This document shows positions 24,901 to 32,736 of a stretch of 64,000 nucleotides of DNA, piece after piece. Every line of letters starts with the position of its first letter. Within the stretch, counting starts at the first letter, position 1. The stretch spans positions 5,275,001 through 5,339,000 of the forward strand of contig NC_092677.1 in the NCBI RefSeq assembly GCF_964355755.1. The letters run 5' to 3'. Both the position numbers and the translations under genes were made by a program. The notes beneath the pieces are model-generated. The model did no database searches, was not told where the DNA came from, and saw only the letters and a list, made by a program, of their open reading frames with translations. Source of the DNA: Antedon mediterranea (Eukaryota; Echinodermata; Crinoidea; Comatulida; Antedonidae).

Positions 24901-27900
24901 ATAGTGCTTCCACAAAATTTAAATTCAGTAATTCGTTACAGATACTGGCATTCAGCTCTTCCTTCGCAAAAATAACCACACCTCTACCACTTCTGCCAGA
25001 ATCAAATTTTGTGTATCCCTTGATGCTTAACTCAACTTCCAATATGTCTGTACAAGTTTTGTTATTTACTTCAGTTATTGCAACCACATCAGGTTTCCTT
25101 TGATTTATAATATCACGTAACTCACCTATTTTATTTCTCAGGGCATCTGCGTTTGTGTAAAGAAATTTCAACGACTTCTCATGAAAATCAACAATATCAT
25201 CGTTTCTTAAACTAGATTTCTTCTGCTTTAATCCTTCTATAAAAGTTTTAAATTTTTTCTTGTCCTCTGAACATTTTTTTTTTCTTATAAATTTTTGTTT
25301 CACTTTTCTTTCTAAGTTAAAATAATTTTCTTCAAAACAAAAAGATTCTATATTTGAAAATTCTTTATGATGATGAACTAGGGCCTCGAAAACGATCAAA
25401 CGCCGGTTCGCTATCCCGCTTCATAATTTTACCTCTTCTTATAACAAGATCAATCTCGCCGTTATCTTTCCTTGATCTTAGTTCCTGTCTTAACTCATAG
25501 TTCATTTGCCTCTCTTTTTTTGATCTATCAGGATTAATATATATGTTCTTTAGAAATGCGTGATCCGTGCTTCTAAGTTTTTTTGCATTTACCATCACTT
25601 CCCTTTTACTTTTCAGGCTATCCAGAGAAACTCTTGCCATTCTACACCCGTCTTCCGTGTATTTCCCAAGCCTGATCACTTCTGTTATTTTAACTCCCTC
25701 TATCTCTAGACACTCATTGAATAATTTCTCAATAGCAACCCTGTCTTCCTTCAGTCTCTGCTGAGAACTTTGGTTATCAGATTCAGGTAGATTTTCGATC
25801 ACAATATTTAATTTACGAGATTCTCTATCTCTATATTCTTCAATGCCTTCCTGAACACTCTCTTTAATTTTCCCATCCATTAGATCGTAGCTCTCTTTTA
25901 ATTCTATCAAATTATTTCTTGTGTCGACCTGGATTTTTTCAATGACTTCAATGTTTTTATTGTTTAGTGATGCTCTAAGCGCCTGATCTTTTTGCGTTTT
26001 TTCCACAATATTTAATCTCGCATTCATATTTTCCATGTGTTACGTTCATAATTTTTATCTATCTAGTGGATAAGTAGTGGCCACCATTCCTTCATCTATG
26101 TAAAATGAATTATAACAATGTAACTTAGCTCTGTTTACACTATCAAACTAGTTTGAAAAAAAAGTGTGATGTTCCAAAATATGGTAGTGATGCTCAAATA
26201 CGGTAGTGATATGACATCATCATGTCCATATATGGGCACATCACATTGTTTTGTAAAGTTTGATAGTGTAGACAAAGCTTAAGAGCAAATTTCATCAGCT
26301 TATATATTTTTTTAAAGGGATTGAGAGGAAAAATCATGAGTACTCAACAGAAGAAGGTATCAATAATTTTGAAATGAAGTGCAGATATGGACCAGCAGAT
26401 ATGCCATTAACAGGTTACAAGTGGAAGAAGATTAGGGAAGATGGCACAACAGAGATTGAGGATTGTTCTAAAGATTCTAGATTTGAAGTAACAAGTTACC
26501 AAAATAGCATTCTGTCTTTGAAGATAAAGAATGTTGTACTTGGTGATGCTGGGATGTATCAATGTGAAGTGAAGCCAGTTGATGGAGAACAAATACTGAA
26601 AGATACTACACATCTGACAGTGAAGGAAGGTAATTTTATAGAATTAAATGAGAACCTGTTTATTTTTTTTGTATGGTTTAGAAAATGTGTGTGATAGTAA
26701 AGTATATGGTACAGTTGAGAAAATGTTGATGTTTATAATGCCTGATAAAGTGAAGAGATTGCCTACTGTAGTATTTCCAGAAGTTTTTTCTTTAAAGGCC
26801 TATACATGGAATGTTTGTTTATCCTGTGTAATAATATACATATTGATAATCTATTATTTACTAGCAAAATATAATGTAAATTTTGTATTAAGCTGATGAA
26901 TATATTTTTGTTTAAAAACATTTTTTCCTGGAAATGTCTTTTATAGATGTTATCAAAATGGAGATTTCTGATGTTACTATCTATGAGGGTATCAATAGTG
27001 CTACATTGTTGTTAAACATAAAATATGTTGATGATTCTGTTAACATATCAAAAATCACATGGTATAACCTTGTTGAAGGTGAAGAAATTATGTTGCTGAC
27101 ATCAGCTGATTCACGCTATGAATGTGAATATTTGGATTCAAAGAACAGTGTATGTTTTAATATCAACAATGTTGAACCTGAAGATGAAGGAGAGTACATA
27201 TGTGAAGTAGAAGTTAAAGGAAGACAGAAAATATACAGATGTTCTGGAAGGCTAACGGTTAAAGGTAATGTATATGCTGCCAAATTAAAATACCTGGAAT
27301 ACCGGAGGTTGCAAATTCTTGAAATTTAATTGTGAATCCAAATCAAACATACTGTAAATTTGAAGATGTAAACAAAATTTTTCCACACACTTGCTTATAG
27401 CAATACTCATCAACAAATGCATTTCTTAGGTAGTTTTTTTGTTTGAATTCAAATATTTGGTTCAACAGAAATTTATAATTCCCAGCAATGTTTTAACTGT
27501 ATATATGAACTGTTTTATAAGTTGTTTTGTGACTGTGTAATTTGGTAGTAGTCACTCTCATACTGTAGGCCTACATTTAAAAGTAACACATCCAAATGCC
27601 AACTTTAAGTCAATGGCTACCAGATGTCTCTGTGAGACGGTTATCTGAACCAGTACCAGTATTCTGTCATTAATATCTACTGTTTTGAAACTGTGTTCAT
27701 ATTATGGTATCATTACATGAGTTGATTCTTTTTTTATATATAGAAACATTAGGGGCCTATACTCCCAAAAAAAGTAAGCAACTCTTACAAGTTTCAGTTA
27801 CTGTATAATAACAAAAATGTTTGTTTTTAATTAAATTTTGTTTGGACCATTTGTATTTGTAGGTCCTATAAAAATGGATATTCCTGATGTTATAACCAAT

Positions 27901-30900
27901 AAAGGTGTGGAATGTGATAAGTTGTTGTTGAAACTTACATATTTTGATAAGTCTGCTGAAATATCTAATATCACATGGTATAAGCAGGTTGAAGGTGAAG
28001 CAAAAGAGCTGACATCATGGCAGTCACCTAATCCAACGTCTGCACAGTCACCTGATCCAAGATCCGCACAGTTACCTGATCCAAGTTCCATACAATCACC
28101 TGATCCAACATCAGTACAGTCACCTGATCCAACATCATCACAGTCACCTTATTTAACATCACACTATGAAATGGGATTTGTGGGTCAGAGCAATGTATAT
28201 CTCAACATCAGGAATGTTGAATTTGAAGATGCAGGAAAGTACACATGTGAAGTGAAAATTGCAGGAAGACGGAAAACATACAGTTGTTCTGGAACTTTAA
28301 CAGTTCAAGGTATATCTAAAAACATTTCTTGGCTGAAATTAAATACTACACTACTAATACAACCTTGGAAGTAATATGTTTAGAAATGGCAAATATGGTG
28401 TTTTCTACAAAAGATTAACAATAATAGTGAAAACTAATTGTATATTCCTACTTTCAGATATGACACTAAATGACTGTCTTGTGACAGTTGAAGATAAAGC
28501 TGTTTTAACTTGCAGGTATCAAATTAAGAATCCAGTAAAAGCTATCAATTGGTATAAGAAGACTTTTGGTGAATACAAGATGATATATACTTCTGATGCA
28601 TTCAATCAAAAGATAGCAAATGTACCAGAAAGATATAAATCAACTTTTAAGGATAATGAAACAAGCTTAGAGTTTGAGCAAGTGTCGGTAACTGATGCTG
28701 GAGAGTACATGTGTAAACTTGAGACTGAGCACTGTACACCCATGACCAAATTAGCAAACTTATCTGTACAATGTAAGTAGATTTTGAAATATTTAATTTT
28801 CCATAAAAACTGATATATTAATGTTGACTGTATTGAGGGGCATTATAGGCTATTTTATACCTATAGACTGGCTATTATAATCAATCAAATAGTATGTAAA
28901 CCATGTGATTTAAATGTATTTATAGTACTTGTTAATAATAAATTTCTCTTGTGCCATTTGGCCATTTATTCACAATATTATACAATCAGTTCAATACATA
29001 AAATTAAGAAGATAGATATTTTTCAAAATGTTTGCTCCATTTACGTTTAATTGCTTCTTTTTGTAATATAATTGAAATGTTATTAATAATGTTGATTTCA
29101 AATATACCCAATTAAAATGACAAATCAGTTTGAAATTTAATGGCTTGACTTGTTATTTTAAAGTAAGTAAGTCAAGTTTGCTGACACCTATACATTAATA
29201 TGTTTTGTTTTGTAGTTGATGTGTTTACTGGAGTTGATGAACTAGGTAACACATACAGGTAATTGCCTTAATATTTATTACCATCATGATTCGAAAAATC
29301 AAGACATTTAAAACTGCATGATTGGTTTGTTGATATCCATTCAATTGTTAGGTTTTTTTTTGTTATACTTCACAAGACTTTTTATTTCCCATTTTCAATC
29401 TTTTTTTTCCCTTGTTTTATAGACACCCTGCGGTAGTCTTTTTGAATTCCCATTTACTTGTCTTTTGTGTGAAAAACAACTCGGATGTAATAATGAGAAG
29501 AGGAAAGATGAACAAGAAGAGTTTGATTGAATGGGAAGAATCAAGAGTTATTTTACGTGAAAAAGATACTAGGTATTAGATAATGAAAATATTAATCTAA
29601 TTTTGTATTGCATAAAAAGATTATTAAAGTTTATTTTAAAAATTCACATTAAAAATTGATTCTAACTCTTGAGTACAATGCTTTAATGAAATGTATCTGC
29701 TTAAAAAAAGGGGATACAATTACAAATCTCAGTATTATTTTAAAGCACTAATTAATTATAAAATTACCATGACTATTTTTGCACTGTTGCATTGTTTAAT
29801 ATTTACTGTACAGCTATCATAATCTAGTACCAATTGTAACAAATAATGGAAAGGTGATTCTAATGTGTGGTAAAAAAGATAATAACAACACAAAAGAGAG
29901 GAAGATGATAAGGCTGAAATCTGATGATAATGGAGAGAATTGGATTGAAGCATGTAATGTAGAAAACTCTCCAGGCGATATTCTAAGTAAGTTATTTTTA
30001 AATATTAAAGCTGAGATTAATGCACTTTTCAGGGTTGGATCCATGATTTATTTTGTTTTATATATGGTTTTATGTGTCTTTTATCGGTTTTTATGTGAAA
30101 TCTTTTGCCAACAACTTTTTATTTTTCAGGCCTAGGTCATGGTGTATGTTTAGATTCAGGGAAATTAGTTATTGCAGGAGTTGAAAATCTGGACAATAAC
30201 GAGAGTAAGAAAAGTAACACAATTAATAAACTTTTGTAAAATTATGGATGTGCTTAATATTAATATTCAAACAATAATAAAAAAATGATTTATCTTTTGT
30301 AAGTTCAACATACTGTAATTTAACATAACATCACTAATTGTATTGTGTATCATTAAAAATAAATATAACAGTGACATTGTTTTTTTTTGTGGAATTTGAA
30401 GAATTGTGTTTGTGTTGTTTTTGCAGGAAAACTATTTGTAATGACCAGTACTGATGATGGTGACACTTGGAGTATTGTATATGCTGAAGAGAACACTGGT
30501 ATGCATCTCATAAGTCTATATTTAAAGAAACATTGATTTTTCTTCCTTTCTAAACACCTTACAGATTTTATCTGACAAATGTTATTTTTAGAAAATTGTA
30601 AGAAAAGTATGAATTGTGCAAATAATTCAGCAAATCTTTTGTTTGTGTAGAAAATCTTTGGAGTACTGATAACCTTAACAGTTGGGAACTTCTAAATACT
30701 GTTAAACCACATGATGCTACCTTAGGAGAACACATACAAGTAAGATTAAAGAAGCTTTTCATAAAGAGACACTCTAGTAGTTTAATAGTATCTCTATGGT
30801 TTAGTTTGAGAATGGATTATTTTTGTCAAACACGAACTTTAGTTTACTGCTTTAAGTGCCATTTTGGCATAATATCTCATTTGTTCATTAGGTTGTTGAA

Positions 30901-31534
30901 TATGCAAATGACCAAGTTTACATCAGCTGTTCTTTGGAGAACAGTAATCAACGTTTGACTGCATACAGCAATGATGGATGTGAAACATTTGAAATTGATA
31001 ATGAATTATTGGAGGCAAATCCAGAATGTCAGGTAATCTACATGCAAGTCTTGTATATCTAATGTATTGTCAACTGTCTAGTCTCATCTATTGTGGTACT
31101 GAGTGTTGTCGTTGCTATGGTGTGAGAACGTATAATTGTTGTGTCCAATCAAATGACAAAGATCTACGTAACTGTAAAAAACTGCTTTGTCTCATATTAA
31201 TATAATTAAAATGTTATTTAAATTGTATTATATCAAGGGTGGTATTGTACGTTTACCAACCAAGACAGATGAGTATTACCAAATAGCAATGGCAAGTCAT
31301 GGAAATGAAACAAAGAAGGATCTTACACTTTACTTAAGTGAAGATGGTTGTAAAACCTGGTGTCAGTTTAACACACTAGGTGCAGTGAATGCAAGAGAAT
31401 CTGACCTAGCTTACTACAGTGTAAAAGAAGGGAAAAAAGAAGCAGAAGGAATAGTGTGTGTTTACAGTTATGGTTCAGATACAGAGGGGTATAAGATTGG
31501 AATGCAGTTAAATTCTAACAAAGAAATTATGTAA
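21983..31534 (+). CDS. G1 3' module: Ig domains fused to a sialidase-like propeller
   Basis: Exons 22026-22157 (back half of an Ig domain, DSGEYNC), 26318-26629 (Ig5), 26947-27264 (Ig6), optional 27744-27773, 27863-28309 (Ig7 with QSPDPTS repeats), 28458-28772 (Ig8), then propeller exons 29216-29258, 29423-29572, 29814-29986, 30130-30204, 30427-30498, 30651-30739, 30892-31032, 31238-31534. Phases agree throughout. The propeller shows TYRHPAVVF, IMRRG, YHNLVPIV, SDDNGENW, GHGVCLDSGKLV, STDDGDTW, TLGEHIQVVEY, SNDGCETF, ECQGGIVRL and SEDGCKTW, the order seen in vertebrate-type cytosolic/lysosomal sialidases. Compared with human NEU2, R21 and E218 positions look kept, while R237, R304 (to Lys) and Y334 (to Glu) look replaced, so catalysis is unlikely. 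An ATG at 21983 (MKVNHLQLIYIYFSVFTNG) could serve as a signal peptide if this is a separate gene. Confidence 0.82.
22352..25399 (-). CDS. LINE ORF2: APE-type endonuclease and reverse transcriptase
   Basis: 1015 codons with no internal stop. N-terminal endonuclease (about residues 85-300) shows FLYTNADALRNK, VVAITEV, CGCIYRSPNS, MLGDFNFPEIDW and SDHVTILFSY. The reverse transcriptase (about 480-800) shows NYRPVSLTSV, AQHGFRKGRS, YLDFSKAFDSIPH, GVPQGSVLGPLLF and the catalytic FADD. The C-terminal region (RVQRRATKIVKKLRDKSYD, LGLPTLNYRRRRAD) is typical of CR1/Jockey-superfamily elements. It overlaps the 3' end of ORF1 by 35 bases in a different frame. Its job is nicking and target-primed reverse transcription of the element's RNA. 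The reading frame looks intact, so the protein could be functional although this copy lacks its 5' end. Confidence 0.92.
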   Translation of the reverse strand: MIVFEALVHHHKEFSNIESFCFEENYFNLERKVKQKFIRKKKCSEDKKKFKTFIEGLKQKKSSLRNDDIVDFHEKSLKFLYTNADALRNKIGELRDIINQRKPDVVAITEVNNKTCTDILEVELSIKGYTKFDSGRSGRGVVIFAKEELNASICNELLNLNFVEALWIKIEINKRQQLLCGCIYRSPNSIDEKNQALLSAINKASELNGISDFIMLGDFNFPEIDWISWSTNKNETHKSNRFIECLRDNFLCQCIQQPTRFRDGQTPNILDLVITMDETKISEIEIGPPLGKSDHVTILFSYDCVTKIQEKMEYKLNFNKGDYIKMKELITEVDYQFENTNVEEACEALNKSIRNAVQICIPKSNIKKENKPIWMTGDVQRKIKMKQNAWKKFTRSRQQKDYDSYKKARNIVTGEKRAAKIALERKICNEVKTNPKSFWKYVREKTKTTQSIGLVKDGKGNMADDNQHKAEIFNAFFTSVFTNEDLESLPEVTPRVDVDDHLESIEVTKEEVLTCLQQMNSNKSAGPDDVHPRVLKELKEIVATPLTSIYNKSLSTGKLPECWKCANVVPIFKKGDKTEVGNYRPVSLTSVVCKLLESIVRDKIIQFLNDRNLIIKAQHGFRKGRSCVTQLLEVMEEWTKLLDAGENFDAVYLDFSKAFDSIPHQRLITKLEAYGIKGNLLRWIHQFLTARRQRVRVAAAFSEWSTVKSGVPQGSVLGPLLFIIFINDLPDAVKSKVWMFADDTKMFNVVYENRNDTVQNDLKALSDWSKRWQLKFNINKCKVIHYGNSNPQMQFTMPTEEGDEDLPNANTEKDLGVTFDQSLKFSLHTNEAVNKANRLIGLVRRSFAYMDKDMFLPLYKSIIRPHLEYASCIWYPLLKGDLDKLERVQRRATKIVKKLRDKSYDQRLKELGLPTLNYRRRRADIIQVFKIIKGLDDIEAETFFDFREDSRTRGHQFKLRKPRARLKIRSHSFSCRIVNTWNNLYHTTVQAENINAFKDQLNKDRAMGDKFCYQF
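25365..26036 (-). CDS. LINE ORF1: coiled-coil RNA-binding protein (5'-truncated)
   Basis: 223 residues ending just inside ORF2. The first about 90 residues are charged and heptad-like (coiled coil); then RKLNIVIENLPES begins an RRM-like segment, with VIRLGKY and ARVSLDSLKSKREVM and a basic C-terminal region (SKKERQMNYELRQELRSR), the usual plan of type II ORF1 proteins that bind LINE RNA. The apparent ATG-GAA start is the reverse complement of the TTCCAT target duplication, so the true start is missing. Confidence 0.8.
   Translation of the reverse strand: MENMNARLNIVEKTQKDQALRASLNNKNIEVIEKIQVDTRNNLIELKESYDLMDGKIKESVQEGIEEYRDRESRKLNIVIENLPESDNQSSQQRLKEDRVAIEKLFNECLEIEGVKITEVIRLGKYTEDGCRMARVSLDSLKSKREVMVNAKKLRSTDHAFLKNIYINPDRSKKERQMNYELRQELRSRKDNGEIDLVIRRGKIMKRDSEPAFDRFRGPSSSS
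26127..26279. mobile_element. MITE with ~20-bp inverted ends before Ig5 of G1
   Basis: Left end AGCTCTGTTTACACTATCAA and right end AAGTTTGATAGTGTAGACAA form imperfect terminal inverted repeats around about 110 bases. In G2 only the right end survives next to the Ig5 exon (about 53484-53548), so one copy is deleted internally. Confidence 0.55.
28021..28164 (+). repeat. 24-bp coding minisatellite in Ig7 of G1 (6 units, QSPDPTSV-type)
   Basis: Six tandem 24-base units (QSPNPTSA, QSPDPRSA, QLPDPSSI, QSPDPTSV, QSPDPTSS, QSPYLTSH) sit between the C' strand (VEGEAKELTSW) and the E-F region (NVYLNIRNV) of Ig7, lengthening a loop. G2 has nine units at the same site, which accounts exactly for its 72-base-longer exon. 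Confidence 0.93.
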
Positions 31535-32736
31535 AAAAAAAGAAAATGTCTTTATGCAGTAAATATCATCTACACTATTTATTGTCTTTTTTTTAGATTT
31601 AACAATGTTGTCTTATTTATACAGATAATAATGGATTTGATTGTTTTTGTAGGAAATCTGTATTAATGCTGTATAACAATATAATAGGTTTTAGTGTGAA
31701 ATGGTAATTTGTTTTATGAGTATAAGTCGTTGTTATCTTTTATGTATTTCCACCTAGCTTAATGGCATAACCAAACGTTGCTACCTACTTTAAAATAGTA
31801 TTAAAGATTGACATTTTTTTAAATAGTTAGATTTCAGAATATATAGTATGTAATTTGCATGGTAATGCCAGCAACAGCGGTAAAATTAAAATTAAATTAG
31901 GCCTGTTTAACTTTATTAATAACACGTTCAAGCTAATTTCTATCATTATTGTTATCATCTAGCATTTGTAATTGTGAATACAGTACTAAAATGTAAATAC
32001 TCAATAATTAAGTTTTTAATATTACAATAACAAGAACAATGACGTGATTATTACATGATTGTGTATCTTTTCAATAGAGTATCGTACGATAAAATTTAAC
32101 ACATTTTCGGTGTAAACGTCTGCAATAATAAAGTATTTTCCTTTTTAAAACGTTAATTAAGCATTATAGAATGTGGTTATCGGTGATTTTTTGTTGTTGA
32201 AAATACTGCAATCGCCAAATGAAATGGTTAGTATACTGCTGTTGACCTAAAAATACCGTGAAGTTGTCCTTACTGATGTGTGGTGGTCGTAATACTCAAT
32301 CCACCAATTTAATCTATTAACTGTACATATTTTTGTGAACTTTTGCATTGATTGATTGATATGATACCACAATCGTGTGCTATCGTTTACAATATAAAGC
32401 TCTATAGGTACCGATATTACTGACTTTAATACTACCATGTAGGCGCTAATGGCTGATCTAATCTAAACTTCCTCTCCAGTTGGCGCGCAATTTCAACTGC
32501 CCCTAACATCCCGTGAAATATAATATCTAATGTACAGAGTAGGCTGTTTCTACCGCAAAACTATTAAAAAGGTTTTTGTTTAATATTTTTTTTTTTAAAC
32601 GAGCAATCAGCACCGCTTACTTTGAGTAACAAGCAAATGTTAAAATGTAAAAATACCATGGGAAAGTATTTCATTTTTAAATTCTCTAGAACTCATGCTA
32701 CTTAATTTACTTTAAACTTGGTGATCATGAATATAG
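31535..32736. other. Tail-to-tail spacer G1/M2
   Basis: About 1.2 kb holding the G1 and M2 3' UTRs. No coding exon seen. It is nearly identical to the G2/M3 spacer at 58699-59898. Confidence 0.6.

Larger units (their letters stand above)
22281..26036 (-). mobile_element. CR1/Jockey-type non-LTR retrotransposon inserted in G1 intron
   Basis: A minus-strand element carrying ORF1 and ORF2, flanked by the 6-bp target duplication TTCCAT (22275-22280 and 26031-26036). The G2 intron holds the uninterrupted site (CAGTTCCATGTGTTAAG, about 53393-53411), so insertion came after the G1/G2 duplication. Both ORFs are open, indicating a young insertion. The first ATG of ORF1 falls in the target duplication, so the element is 5'-truncated. 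Confidence 0.92.

Noticed and set aside
24894-25103. Plus-strand ORFs within 22352-26036
   Set aside because: Antisense shadows of LINE ORF1 and ORF2.
31798-31803. ATTAAA after the G1 stop as poly(A) signal
   Set aside because: A variant hexamer in a very AT-rich region; chance occurrence is likely and no supporting downstream element was seen.
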